64,000 nucleotides of DNA, from the NCBI GenBank assembly GCA_030435675.1, contig CM059624.1, positions 15,152,769 through 15,216,768 of the forward strand, read 5' to 3'. This document shows, piece by piece, positions 1 to 13,012 of this stretch. Source of the stretch: Steinernema hermaphroditum. Lineage: Eukaryota; Nematoda; Chromadorea; Rhabditida; Steinernematidae. The notes beneath the pieces were generated by a model. The model worked only from the letters and a program-made list of their open reading frames with translations, made no database searches and was not told the origin of the DNA. Within the stretch, counting starts at the first letter, position 1; each line of letters opens with the position of its first letter. Position numbers and translations under genes: made by a program.

Positions 1-3000
1 GGTGGAAATGCTGAAATGGCTTATCAAGGCTCATGTGGTGGGTATCTCCGGGATTCTGGTCGCTGAAAAGAGAGTTTAGGAGGGCACCGAGTTACGGAGT
101 CTCTTCTTCGATATCAGCATGGACATGGATGTCGACGAGATCGCCTGCGTCGAAGCCGTCCGTCTTCTGGGTCGTATTTCAAGAGTAAGTCCTTTATAAG
201 CATGGCGATAGCTTAGTGGAGGAATTCAAGCCGATTATCTCTTGTTTTCCGAGAAGACCATAGATGATATTGTCCGTTTTTAGCCGCAGAGAGAGCTGGC
301 ATGTGCCCAGATGGTGCAGCTGCTCTTTCAAAAGAAGGACATGCCGAAAGCAGAGGAAACCGACCGTCTGATAACAAAGATCATCATCAAAGCCTACCAA
401 GAGGAAGTCATCACATTCTTGTAGGTCCCCTCCCGCGCAAACACAATACTCAACTCCATATTCAGGCAAGCCTGCGAGCTCCTCATCTCATCCATCGATC
501 TCGCCATGACTTCTATCCCGATCGACCCGAAAAAGATCGACTTCATGACGGCTAAACTGCACGAGCTCGACTATAAGGGCATGCGGAACATAATGAAGAT
601 GTTCGTCGAGAACTTCGCGAAGATCCCACCGCACATGACGGACCTGCAGCGCCTCCAGATTCTACCCGTGGAGAATCTGTTCTTGGAGCTGATCGACCGC
701 AAGAAGAATCATGCTCCAGCGCTCTTTATCATCACGGAAATCACGAGAATGTCGTCGAACTCTTCGGCATTTATGCTTCCGGTAGGGGGCGATTCTGAGA
801 TGCATTCGATTAGATGACTTTCGCAGCTGATAGGAGGGCAGCGAACTAGTGGCTTCTTCCCGATTGCTCTCTTTGATCATGACAGAGAGCCACCTACAAA
901 TGGACCCGCGTTTTAGAGGGTCATCTCTAAGAGATCAGAGATAGGTAGCCCTTCAATCCTTGAAAGCTAAAAACGGTTCAAAGAGTGGAAATGCTAAGAA
1001 TCTTTCTTTGATTCCCAGGTCATGTCTCGACCCTCTAAGATCCCTAACCACTATTACAACGAATCGTTTCAGCGAATCGCGCGGAAGATCACCGAAGTGG
1101 TCGCTTCGTTCCGTCCGCTCGCCGAGATCACGACGATGATCGCCAGGACATGGATGTTCCCCATCACCGCCCACATAAACTTCAACGTGATCCTGCAAAC
1201 ATGGAAGCTATCCGACGTCACAAGCACTCGCCTCCACCTGAAAGGCCATCTCCCCTTCAACAACGAGTCCCTCGGCCCTCAAACCTATCTACAGTACATC
1301 CTGTTGAAACAGCCGCGAAATCAGGACGTCATACCGGTAAGAGAGTCCTGTCGGGGTCCCTATTTCCATCGCCTCCTAGTTCCTCGTGCGCCCGTCGACC
1401 ATTTGTGCAAGTCCGAAGCTCCAGTGCGACGATATTCTGCCCGTTCTCATTCTGGAGTCGATGCGGGCCATGGAGAACACGGAACTGACTCTTGAGTGCG
1501 ACGAAAACCAGTACACTTGGCGCCAGATCGCCCATCTATTCATATCGTGCCTATACTCAAATCACGCCTCCTTCAATCGGATCCTCAGCAAGCTGCACAC
1601 AATGCTCAAGAGCCACAACTTCCGTGTGGCCCGCGCGGAGCTCATGTGGCTCATCCTACAGTTCGTCGCCATCCGCATCGATGACCTCACCGAGGAGGAT
1701 ATGGTGGGCGTCGAGGAGCTCTACAATCTGCTTTACGAGGACGAGCCCACGTGGAGCGGATGCGGCACCGACTTCCATCGAATGTCGCGCTTCTTCGGAC
1801 CCGCGGCGATCTGGATCCAGTTCGAGAAGCGTGCTTCTGGTTCGGTGAAGGTGCCGCCGGTGCCCGAGAATCTCAAGGGATTCGTCTCGCAGATTCAGCA
1901 GCCGATGCCCTACTCCAATCAGGGCTTCCCCACTCCCATCGATGCTCTCGTCGCGGTGGCGGGAAATGCCTGTACGGTAACGAGTTTACATTTCTTTATC
2001 ATAGCGGCTCCTTTTAGTCACAAGCAACGAGAAAATATTCCAAGAGAGAGTGATCAACGTGATCCGGCCCATGCTGGACACACCCACCAGCGATGAGCCG
2101 TGGCTGCTGCCTTTCCATAGGAGGGCAACCTGCCGAATCTCGTCGCTGGACATCCAGCTTCTGGATGCGTTCACCTTCCGTGCCAAGGATAACATGATCC
2201 GCTATCTGCTCGACACGCTTAACGCTTTTGCCGCTGCGTCGGGAACTCGGCTTCCCAGCCCCGCCTGCATCGGTGAGTCCCCCATCTGAAAAGAAGCCCC
2301 TCCCAAGCATCCGATTTCAGATACACTCGTTAGAATTGCGATGACACTGGAGTACCAGTTCGGAATCCTTCCCATCCACCGCATGCTCTACGGCCCGAAG
2401 AACGTCACCAACGTCGACCTGCTCTACATGATCACCGAGATGCTCAACTACCGCCTTGTCGGATGCCGCGTGCCCGTCTTAAACCGATGCGCCCTCATCC
2501 AGCACGTCTACGCGCTCATGGGCCAGGTGCTCAACCCCAGCACAGCCATGCAGTCCTCCATTCCCACCACGCGCAACAACTGGCCCCTCAATCAGCTCTA
2601 CATGGCCTTCGAGCAGCTCATCATGCGTCACGCCCTCTGGGTGCCGCCTAACGAGCTGGCTCCGTTAAACACGTCTCTTTTGACAATTCGTTGTCACGGT
2701 ACGGTTACTGTAGTCTATAATAACTAGGCCATTCATTCTGTAGATAGTGGAGCTTTCGCTCGGGCACTCACCCATCCTGACTACTTCACGGTGAACAACC
2801 CGGACCCGCAGAGTCCTTCCCCGTGGATTTGCCCGGAGATCACTCGGATGATCGCGCTCAGCGTAGCGCGATCCATCAAGATCATCGGCGACACCATCAA
2901 CACGGAGTTCATCACGCTCCTGCAGGCGCATCGATGGGGCTCGTCGTCGCTTCGGTGGTTCCCCCAAACGCTGCTCAATAGCATCGGGCAGCAGCCGGAC

Positions 3001-5753
3001 CATATGGACGAAGCGGTCGAGATGGATCGCATGCAGAGCGCCCGGCAGGCCTACAGCACCTACATGAACATCCAGGACTCGCAGCAGCGCTATGACTTCC
3101 TCACGCAGCAGTGTGGAAAGACACAATTCACCGGAATCGTCATCATCTTCCTCACCTTCTGGGAGTCTTCCTGCGGCGGCAATACCTATCAGTCGGTGAA
3201 CCGAGTCGGCCACATCCCCTACTTCTACAGGTTTCGGGACGTTCTCAGCATCGCCTCGATGTCTTTTCTTAGATTCTTGGAGCATCTAAACAGCAAGGAG
3301 TACATCGCCAACGTGAACATGCTCGTCGACTTCCTCAACAACTGGCTAGTGAACCTTAACGCCATCGATGATAGGATGCTCACCAACGTAAGCTCTCAAT
3401 AGCGCCCTGACCGCCCTACAGTAGCCTCTCTTTAGGTGACCAATGTACTCAACGATCTCGTCTTCACTTATGGCATGATACCTTTCGAGCGACTCCTTCT
3501 CGCGATGGTCATGCACCCCTTCGAGATAGCGGCCATCCGCTGTTCCCTGGCCATTCTCCACTCACTTCTTGCCAACTCCAAGGAACTGCAGAATCGCGTT
3601 CAGTTCCTCACACAGAGCCTTGTCCAGCACCACATGACCGTTCACATGAAGTCCGACTCGCACTTCATGAAACTCACCGAGTATTACAATAATGTAGGTT
3701 TCCTAGTGGTGACCTATAAGGCGACAGCTTCTTTTAGGTGTTCCCGCACACCAGGCTCTCCTACAACGACCAATTCCGGCGCATTAGCGGTCAGCACCAT
3801 CACAGCCAAGAGAGCATACAAGAGCTCACCGACCATTACCTACCCGTTTACTACGGTAATCTGGCGGACAACGTCCTTCCGGTGGGTATTCCGGCTGCAT
3901 TCTGATCTGATTGTTTGCCTTCAGATCGCAGATGCGCTGTTCCAAAGGTCGCTCGAGGTGAATATCGACCAGCCGAATCTGCACATGTTCCTGCAGTTCT
4001 TCGCGCCGTGCTACAAATTCCACCGTAAGCTCGTGATAGTTCGTGTTCTTCACTGAACCCGGGCGTTCTTTAGCTCAACCCTCGAACTTCGTCTACTCCA
4101 CCCTCTTCTGTCTTGATCAAGTGTGCCATACGAACCACGCTCGACAGTTCGCCCTGACGATTCTAAAGGCGGCCGAGGAGAAGTCGATGGGACGGGACAG
4201 GGAGCAAATTCTGACGAACTCGTTCACAAAGGACAATCATCAGGTTAGTATCTGAAAGGTCACAAAGGCACTTGGCCCGACCCTATCCTCCGCTCTGTGA
4301 GTGAAGAAAAGCCGCCATTTTGGCACACTCTATAAAGGGTCTACCCCTTCGAGGCCAGCCCACTGTCCTCGTCCCCCTCCTCCCCTCTGAAGCCACGATT
4401 CTGACACACCCCGAATTGCTGTCCAAATTCCTGTTTCCCTCTTCCAGAGTCAAGAGCCGATCGACTTCTGCGAGCAGCTCGTCACTCGGGTCATCGAAGC
4501 CTGCGTCTACGTCCACGTCACACCGCCGTTCATCGTCCGTGACTGGCGCTTCGCCGAGCACTCCCCCGCAGCCCAGGCGCTCTTCGGCGCCTGCATCGAG
4601 CTCATGGCTTCGCCGCACAACGCCTCCGTCACCGCCCGCGCCCTCATCGACATCGCCCTCCGTCGATCGCCCACCGGCAAGCCGTACGAGGTGGTCAACG
4701 CCGTAGCGCTCATCCTGACGGCGCTGCCGCATTCCTTCCAAGTGGTCCTGCTGGAGCAGCTCCGGCTGACCGTCGCTTCGGACGAGCTGAAGCACGGCGA
4801 ACCATCGAAGACGTGCTTCGATCCCTACAGCGACCAGCTGTTCCTCTTCGGCGAGAATCATCTCATCTCCATGCTGGCACTGGCGCACGCCTACTGGCAA
4901 CATGCCGGCGTTGTGAGTGAACTTCAGTTTTTTTTCGACGATTTCGACGAATCTGCTTTAGGGCATGATCACGGAGCTCTTCGAGTTCATCAGAGACAAG
5001 CTGGCCGACATCGTGGAGACCGAATCGCAGCTGATTTACGTCATCCGCATCATCGTCCCTTTCTTGCAGAAGCTGAACGACTTCAAGGAGCGCGCCAAGA
5101 ACACGCAGGATCTGGTCGTCGTCATCTACAAGATGCTCCGACGGGTCGTCGAGTTGCGCGAGCGCGCACCCCTACGCTACGAAGACACCATCTGCGACGT
5201 CCTCTACCACGCGAAGTACATGTTCGTCGGCGACGCCGTCAAAACAGAGGCGGAGATGACCATCCAGCAGCTGAACCCGTCCATGCAGGAGAAGTTGAAG
5301 TTCCTTCTCTCCAGCCAACCCTCCGACCATCCCACTACCGTAACCACCACCACCACCACGACCGCCTCGATGCCGGCTCCCGCGGTGACCACAGCGACGA
5401 CGATGTCCTCCATCCCTTCGATCTCCTCTGACGTCTCCACCTCGTCCTCCTTCCCCAACCTTCTTGCCCAGCACCAGAATCCCTCGATCTTGTCCTCCTC
5501 GTCGTCGGAGCCTCCCTCCCTGATGCCGGTCTCCTCGCTTCAGAACATGATGCCGCCAGCGACGTCGATGCCCATGATGAACACGACGACCGCGGGCTCC
5601 ACGTCGATGATGATACCGCCCTCTTCGATGTTCTCCCAGTCGGGACAGCACGGTGCGGGCATGATGATGAATCCGCCGGCGATGTCGATGGGGGGCGGCG
5701 CTATGAATCCGATGATGGGCTTTCCGGGAAGTGGACACCACGTGCCACGATAA
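1..5753 (+). CDS. sur-2: Mediator complex subunit 23 (SUR-2/MED23), 5'-truncated by window edge
   Basis: MED23 is a tail subunit of Mediator that links transcription activators, including Ras/MAPK-dependent ETS factors, to RNA polymerase II in the nucleus. Conceptual splicing gives a protein collinear with human MED23. Matching blocks include DYKGMRN, SWKL-type TWKLSDV, YLPVYYGNLADNVLP, DWRFAEHSPAAQALF, LALAHAYWQH and CDVLYHAKYMFVGDAVK. My exons are about <1-37, 80-184, 284-420, 466-781, 1019-1336, 1380-1971, 2018-2272, 2321-2689, 2744-3387, 3436-3693, 3738-3881, 3925-4024, 4074-4243, 4448-4912 and 4962-5753. Introns are mostly 40-50 bp. The donors at 1972 and 2690 are weak and were chosen to keep frame. 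After the conserved C-terminus (about 5310) the protein runs into a nematode-style low-complexity tail rich in Thr, Ser, Met and Pro. The N-terminal part lies outside the window. Confidence 0.96.
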
Positions 5754-6067
5754 CGTTCTGTATCCGTTCTATTTATTCGTCTTTTTTCTGTACAGTAAGT
5801 ATTCCAAATCGAGGTATAAATTTGTTATTCTCTCCTGTTCTCTTCTGTTTCTAATAGAGTTACGGTATGCCAGACCAGTCCCTTCCGAAACTCAACGGGA
5901 AACGGCGATGTAGATACTCAGTGAAATGCCTAACGTTTAGCTTAAAGGCCAATCCCTGATGGCCATTTGAGGATGAGTTTGACTAAGATATCGCTCATAT
6001 GCGAAAGATACGGCGAAATTTTGAAAATACTCTATGTGAACAAAACAACGAAATGTCAACAGATAAC
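5754..6067. other. convergent 3' intergenic region
   Basis: This 314-bp stretch lies between the stop codon of MED23 (+) and that of the zinc-finger gene (-), so both 3' UTRs end here. I see no further gene. A tail-to-tail layout this tight is usual in compact nematode genomes. Confidence 0.6.
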
Positions 6068-8953
6068 TCAAAGAAAATCTCCGAAATGATCTTCGGAGAT
6101 TTCCTCCTTGTAGGGGAAGAACTTGTTCAGCTCCCTCTCCATCACCTTCCTGAAATCCGCCCTGATGCGCTTGAGTTCGAAAAGTTCTTCGGCGGTCAGT
6201 TGAGCGACTTTCTTCGAATGTCGAGTCTAAAATAAATAGATGTACTTCACATGAATGGCAAAAGTGAAAAATTACCGAAAGATGGGCAATAACGGTTCTA
6301 GGATTAATTCGGAACTCACAGCCATCTACGACACACTTGTACAATAAATTCAGATGCTGGGCAACGTGCGCTCTTCTCGTGGTGTTAACGCGCACCATTT
6401 GCCCGCATTCTCTGCATTTTGGATCTTCAAACTGGGTTTTGCCACCTATCTTTTTGTCGTCGAATCGAAGGAACGCTTCGGGTGGAAAGTACTTGTTCCT
6501 CTTGGTTCGAGCCTCGTCGGAACAAGATCTCTCAATCAGTCTGAGTTTGTGGTATTCTTTTTTTCCCAAATGGTCAACATGGAGAGCGTGGACCTTCTAA
6601 ACTAAAATGACGTAATTCAATACAAAATCATTAAATTACGACCTTTAAGTGCGATCTAAAAAGGTCTGGTCTCACAAGAGTGTTACAGTCTTCAACAACA
6701 CATGGACATTTGGCTACTTCGTGGGTTCCAATATGATTCAGTAAATTTCGCGGTCCAAACGCCTTTGTCTCTTTCTTGCACAAGTGACACTAAGATATTG
6801 TCACATTATACCGATTAAATGTGATAAGCATACTTTCCAAATCTCGATTCCTCCTTTGCTCGTCTTTTTCAGTTCAATCCTACGCCAGTATGCGTACGTC
6901 CTCAGAATCGATGGCATATCGATACCCATCTTCTCCACTTTGCTGGCGAACTCCTTCCACGTCTCTTCATCGAATATCGCCTCCAGAACGTCCCGACGCT
7001 TCCGCTCGTAGAGGTAGTAGAAGATGGCCAGTTGTGGAGTGACATTCATATCATTCGGGCCTAACATAACCATCAGGTTAAGGCCAGAATAAATGTCCAC
7101 TCACTTGCTCTCTTGTCTTTAGCTTCCACTCGCTTCCGTACAGGTTTGTTATTTCTGCAGGTGAAAAACTTGTGAAATTCTTCACCAATCGTCTTATTGA
7201 AGTCGTCCTTGATAAGCTTGAAATCCAGAAATTCTCCAGCAGTTAACTGGCCGACTTTCTTCGAATGATATTGCTAAAATTAATAACCAGATGACGATGT
7301 ACGGCGTAAGTAACAATTACCGAGATATGACGATTAATGGCCATAGGGTTGGACCGGAACTCACAGTCATCGATCATACACTTGTACGATAATTTTAGAT
7401 GCTGTGCTACGTGATATCTTCTCGTGGTGCGAACGCGGACCACTTTTCCACACTCCCTGCATTTAGGATCTTCCAAGTTCTGCGTGTTGCCGAACTTTTT
7501 ATCATCAAATCGAAGGAACGCTTCGGGTGGAAAGTACTTGTTTCGTTGTGTTCTGGCTTTCTCGTCATAATGGCGAGCGTGAAATCTCTAAAAACAAAAG
7601 AAAACTCGTCGTTGAAGTAATCCGTGTGCAAATGTTTCGGTCCCACCTTTAAGTGCTCTCTCATATATCTTGGTTTCATGCGCCGACCACAGTGCTCAAC
7701 AACACATGGGCTGGAGATTCTCTCGTGTGTACCGATGTGTTCCAACAAATCTTTTTGTCCACTCGTCTTTTGCTGTTTCTTGCACGCTTGACACTGCAAT
7801 GGTGCGTCGAGTAAAATAATTTAAGATATTATTGCATACCTTCCATATCTCCATTGCATCCTTGATCGTCTTCTTGAGTTCGATCCTGCGCCAGTGCGCG
7901 TACATCCTCATAATGGACGGCATTTCACAGACTACCTCCTTCACTTTGTTGACATGCTCTTGACGCGTGTTTTCATTAAAAAGCGCGTCTAGAACATCGC
8001 TTCGTTTCCTTTCATGGAAGTAGTAGAAAACGGCCTGATCGGAGGAGAGTTGGACTTTCCTTGAATCTGAGAAGAAGATTGCTTAATTCAAATAGAAGAC
8101 GAATATGCCATCATACCTTTGACGCGTTTTTTCTTACGTCTCACATCTGTTCTGTCATTTGCCTCTTGCGCCTCCTTGGATTTATTGATTCTGGTTATGG
8201 TTCGGGCTGGAACATTTAACATAAGCACGGCACAGTCATTCAAGTGGATCGGACCATCTTCTCTCGGTGTACGCTGTTGTTTCCGTTTGTTTCTCGGTGT
8301 ACTCTGTTGTTTCGGGTCTTCGTTACTACTCTCTTCATCTTCAACTCCGACTACAACAGGTTTTTTTACAACGCTCCTGGCTCTCAAGCGAGCTAAAACT
8401 TGAAGCAAATGAGAAAATCTGAAAGCAAATCTCCAAACAGACCACTTCTTCGGGGATTAGTGACTTGCTGCTGCTGCGAATCCTTGACGGCATGCTCCAG
8501 TGCACCTAGAAAAAGGAATAAATAAACGGTAAATGCCACTCACGGACCATTTTCAGTCGGTGTACTCTGTGGTCTCCGTTTTGGGTCGTCATTACCACTC
8601 TCTTCATTGTCAAGTTCCACCACTCCCCGCCTCGAATCACTGCTTTTCTCGACAGCTTCCTTCTTAACCGGCTTGTTTCTACAGTAGTAGGCGTACATTC
8701 GTTGAATCTGGGGCATAGCGGCTCCCATCTGCTCCACTTCGGTGGTGTATTCCATGCAGGTCTCTTCATCGAACATCGTTTCCAATAGATCGTTCCGTCT
8801 CTGTTGATACAAGTAGTTGAAGATGGCCTGGTCGGGAGTGACTCTGTCTTTCTTTTGAGCTAGCTGCGGTTTCGAATGTGAGTCGTCATAAACGAGCTCT
8901 CTGCGTTCCACGGGCCAAGATTCGTCGGCATTTTCCTCTTCCGACTTCATCAT
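6068..8953 (-). CDS. modular C2H2 zinc-finger protein with three copies of a nematode helical module
   Basis: I do not recognise an orthologue. Ten exons join in phase: 8953-8544, 8418-8117, 8066-7840, 7793-7647, 7587-7321, 7273-7105, 7060-6835, 6789-6643, 6596-6276 and 6226-6068, giving about 790 residues. A predicted helical module of about 70 residues (core QAIFNYLYQQRRNDLLETMF) occurs three times, near 8850-8650, 8040-7840 and 7045-6835. The second and third copies are each followed by four C2H2-type fingers. Examples are CRECGQMV..HVAQH, and CVVDGC with its closing His pair formed across an intron. Each set ends in a KKV(A/G)QLTA helix. The start is the ATG at 8953, just downstream of a TTTCAG on the minus strand that may be a trans-splice acceptor. 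DNA or RNA binding is inferred only from the fingers. Two tandem genes are possible, but the splice phase across 7105/7060 supports one. Confidence 0.75.
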
Positions 8954-9562
8954 TCTAATGTTAAACTGAAATTACATGTTTCAGATATGTTTACTATTCT
9001 TTGCATACTGCTCTTGTGTACGCCGCAAGAAGAAGCTCTGGATCTTGGAGAGGAGCGAAGCTGTAGTCGTGGATGGAATCGTCATCTCCAAAGGAGTCGT
9101 TTGGAGATGACGACAGCAGATCCATCTGGTGGCAAAATGTCAAGCCTTTCTGCAAACTTAAGAAAGGTGAAGTACAAGGAAATGAGAAACAAAGGATAGA
9201 AATGAAATCAGCGGCGAACAAACAAATTACACAAAAATAAACGCTTAAGGGTCAACGCGGCAGAACCCACCGCACAGCGCATAGTGCTTCCGAATCACGC
9301 CGTTGCTGACACTTCTGCAAGAGACGTGCCCAGAATTAGTGCTCTGCCTTGTCTACCCAACGCAACAGTGTCTATGTCTATGCAGTACTATCGCCACTGA
9401 AACAAGAAAAGCCAAAAATGTTGATTCCCTCTACGGTGACGAAGAAAACACCAGTTTATAGCTTGTTGTATGACAACTAATGAAAGATCTGTAGCAGTGT
9501 ATTTACAATTTGATTTGAAGTGAATTTTTTGGGACAATAAATAGTGAGGTAAGCAGCAGTGA
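8954..9562. other. intergenic spacer
   Basis: This 609-bp stretch separates the start of the zinc-finger gene from the end of the four-helix protein gene upstream on the same strand. Short open frames here lack splice logic and coding bias. It probably carries the zinc-finger promoter and the neighbour's 3' UTR. Confidence 0.5.
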
Positions 9563-10857
9563 CTATACAGTGATGACGGCCGTGGCATTTGACTCCGTCC
9601 TATTATGCTGTTTCGGGCGGCGACCGACGGAATGTCGCCTTGATTGGCGATCGTGATTTGCGAGCGACTCGTTCACGGAACGTAGGGCGTCGGGGAAGTC
9701 CAAGTGAAGCACGAAGCGGACGATCAGTGCTGCACAGGCGGCGCACCAGAGCAGCGTGAAGAGCCAGGAGAGGAGCTGCACGGATATAAGCATCCACTGA
9801 ATGTTGAAGGACTTCAACCGCGCGGTGATCGGTCCGATTTCGTCCAGAGCCGCACATTCATTTCTGAAACGTTCGGATTGAGACGATGTTTCTGATATTC
9901 CGCAACCGTACCTGATCTTCGAAGATATTTCTGTAGCACAGAACTTCGCGACGCCTTGGAAGAGCCTGAAGCAGAGGACGAAACAGAATATGCAGTAGAC
10001 GGAAGAAATGGCGATCAGGAATGGCACTAGTCGAGCGGCAGCGTTTCCTAACCTGAAACAGCACATCATAATTGCAATATGCGCAAATACACAACGCACC
10101 CTTGAACCTTTAAGAGAACAGTTGGTTTGATAAGAAGCATATAAACGGCGATAATGGCCGAACCCATAGCAGAAGCGATACTCCCGTACTGGACAATGGA
10201 ACACGTATTCTCATCTCCGGACTGCGTTTCTACCTAAACAAAAGAAAGGTTATCACTCTGGAAAAACAGCAGGAAAATCATACTAGAGTCGTGGAATTGA
10301 AGGCCCAGTGGGCAGCAAAGGGGCACTGGAACTCGCTGGTCACGCTGGACACGAGATATGCGACAAGCGTGGATATGATGAAGACGCAGGAGAGGGCGAC
10401 GGCCGTGGAGTAGTGAGCAGTTCTGAGGAGCAGTACTGCTCGTCTCGCTGGGGATATGGACCAAACATACCTAAAAAAAACGAAAAACGGTAACACAATA
10501 TCTGCTCTAGTGCCCAGCAATGGGCGTAAAAGGGCCATTGCTGCTTCTGTTTAGCAATACATAAAACCCGATCTTGTTACACCCTACAACTTACCACGGC
10601 TTTCTCCGGTCATTTTGAGCTCTTCGGTTCCCTGCGATCAAATCAATCGCATTCCCGGTGCTCTGCCGACGGATTCCAGCCGCGAAGGCAGCCGCACTTG
10701 GCGGCACTGCCGGCGATCCAGCCTCCGCCACGTTGTTTGCGGGCAGCTCGTCGACTTCGAAGTTCGCATAGACGCGCGGCGCGTCGCCTTCTTCTGCCCC
10801 GATTTTGTTTGGCGCCACACTGAACAGTACACTAGCAATGATCACTAATGAGAACAA
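9563..10857 (-). CDS. four-transmembrane protein of unknown function
   Basis: Five exon pieces join in phase: about 10857-10600, 10469-10282, 10236-10101, 10054-9912 and 9869-9563. The protein has a hydrophilic N-terminal segment, then four hydrophobic helices. These are near ALSCVFIISTLVAYLVSS, GSAIIAVYMLLI, FLIAISSVYCIFCFVLCF and LLSWLFTLLWCAACAALIV. A basic tail rich in Arg, Asn and Ser follows the last helix. Between helices 1 and 2 is a cysteine-containing loop with an NST glycosylation sequon. The layout resembles MARVEL or tetraspan proteins, but no family signature is clear. The start codon is unresolved: the first exon stays open upstream with no in-frame ATG, so a short first exon between 10858 and 10952 is likely. 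Only about 50-100 bp separate it from the cardiolipin synthase stop, which is typical of a nematode operon. Confidence 0.7.
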
Positions 10858-10952
10858 CAGATGTACAAACGCGTATGAACGCTAACACACATAACAGTGG
10901 CATTGGTTAGAACTTTAATTCGTATTTACATTAACAATCTAACAACGATATC

Positions 10953-12706
10953 CTAAAGTTTTTTCATCGCATGGCCGCCAATGTATTGCAACCCTGAGTA
11001 AACGGTTGTGATTCCGGTTGCCACACTGAAAAGTACATTACAATATCCAGGCCAAATAGAAAGGTGGCATACCACAGTGCAGTCATTCCCGGATGGTCGA
11101 CGAAGTCGAAAACGGGCGATGCAAGGCTGAGAGCTACCAGAGACAGCTGCAGCACCGTGTTGATCTAATATCGACAATTATAAGCAAAAATACAATCGGC
11201 ATTGCTCAACCTTGCTCATGAGTGTAGGCGTGACCTCCATGGAGGACACCGATGGATCGAAGAACCGTTTGAACGTAATAGGGCGGGCGACCGTTTGGTA
11301 GCGCTTGTAAAATCCTCCCGTAATAAGACAGACATCGCGAAATATCACAACTGACGTTAAGGCAACTAAAAATAGAACTTTTTTTGACTGGCTCACATAG
11401 TGAAACCCACGTGGAATCAGTTGAGCGTAAGTGAGCGTAACAAAAAGTGTGCTAACAAGCAGTTTATCCGCAACGGGATCGAGAATACTGCCAAGTGACG
11501 ATTTCTGACCGGGAACGTTTCGAGCGATATACCCGTCTAACTGAAAGGCAAGCCATTCATAGTGGAAAATATGTACGGGGCGCAGTTACCATATCTGACA
11601 GTCCGGCAATGGTGAAGAGGAAACAGGCAGGAATATAGGCGGAATTGACGACTAGCGCTCCAATTACGGGTGTCAGGGCAATCCTGCAAAGAATAACAGT
11701 GAGGCAAGTTATTGTAGTCATCACTGATGACGAATAATGACTAACACTGGATATCCGATCCTTCAATTTTTTGCACTATCGGCAACAGTCATCAGCGATG
11801 AGGGTTGCAAAGTGAGTCATCAGCATTGATAGGCAAACTGACAAAAATTTATGTAGATTTTTAAGACATTATTTCAAAATTTTTGCTTGAAGTGAGATGT
11901 TTTCCTGATTCTCGAGACTAGTGGCGCCAGGCACGTAGCGTAAACATCAAAGGACTCTTGAAAATTTTGCGAAGAATGTCCCGAAAATTGTGTTTTTTGA
12001 ATTGTCCTTCTTCACTTTTCAGCGTCTGTGTCTGCACAACGGTATCAACCTGGATGAGCAGAGAAGGAGCAATGTTCCTTTCAGGCATACATTGTAGAGC
12101 TGTCACATTCGGCACATAACAATGTCAGCTCCAGACAGACTGAGTTTCTTACGCGAAACTGTCTCAAACCCCCCATTCGCTCTGCAAGCGTTTGCAGCGA
12201 TTGGTTTATTCCCACTATGCTGAAATAATAGTCGCAGCAGAATACAGTAGTGCCAAAGTATTCTCCAAACATTACTTACCTCATAACACAGATTCCGTTC
12301 GGAATCGTTACCACCTTGTCGCCGAACTTCCGAATACCCGCTTCATCGAGGCGATCGCGAATTTGCTCGCTGCGCTCCTTTAAACTGTCTTTCTGTTCCT
12401 GGAATGCTCTGAAGCGGCAAATAATAAATTTGCAAATCATTGTACGAAAACTCACATTTTCCCCTTTCTGACGAATTCATGATCGCGGATTTGATCGCTT
12501 CGCTCTTTCAAGAAATCCCTCTTCTCACGGAACGCCCTGAAACAATCGAAAATGGAAGTTCAGATCGAAAAATTCGACATTTAGTGAACTTACTCTTGGC
12601 CACGGCGCAAAAGTTTGTCCTGACGCGAGGAGAGCACTCGGATCGACTGTAGCCGCGCCACAGCGATGGATCGGATTGCGCATGGCGCCCACGGTCGCAA
12701 AATCAT
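10953..12706 (-). CDS. crls-1: cardiolipin synthase (CDP-alcohol phosphatidyltransferase), mitochondrial
   Basis: This enzyme condenses phosphatidylglycerol with CDP-diacylglycerol to make cardiolipin in the inner mitochondrial membrane. The first exon (from the ATG at 12706) encodes an Arg-rich amphipathic leader, [20 protein letters not shown], which fits a mitochondrial targeting peptide. Two short helical exons follow, then [11 protein letters not shown], a 590-bp intron, and [14 protein letters not shown]. The family catalytic motif DGYIAR...G-SILDPVAD (D-G-x2-A-R-x8/9-G-x3-D-x3-D) is formed across the intron near 11540. Downstream, [39 protein letters not shown] and a final GGHAMKKL tail align with animal CRLS1. 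A 48-bp intron near 11075-11030 must be removed to keep the C-terminal frame. The genes on either side share its strand. Confidence 0.93.
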
Positions 12707-13012
12707 CCGGAACTGGAGAGAATACCGTGGGAGGCGAGTCCGTTTGAGAAGAGTTTCAGGAACGTGAGCTGAGGAGAAGTTTGGACGGGAAACCGAGGTA
12801 CTGCAATGTGAACGTTATGAATCAGGGTGTGCGTCGGGAGACCGTTCAATGAGGCAGCGGTCGTCTCATAGGCAGGCTGATCAATGAGAGGACCTGATAT
12901 GAGAACCAATGATGATGAATGAGGACCAACCGCACTCAACTTTGCGAGCTCGAGATCCCTGACCTCCATAGGCAATGATTTAATACAAAAAAAAACAAAT
13001 GACAAGGATTTC

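Noticed and set aside
4283..5741. Large antisense frames over the 3' half of MED23
   Set aside because: Low-complexity Arg/Gly/His translations opposite a GC3-rich, well-conserved MED23 coding region.
8461..8513. Alternative exon in the zinc-finger gene (CAG-repeat-containing stretch after 8544)
   Set aside because: Joining it gives an early stop, whereas splicing 8544 to 8418 keeps the frame into the next conserved module.
12703..13005. Minus-strand 100-codon open frame between the SR gene and cardiolipin synthase, overlapping the latter's ATG
   Set aside because: It has no domain, its codon use is unlike the neighbours, and the SR protein already ends at 13013. It may be an upstream open frame or chance; transcripts would decide.
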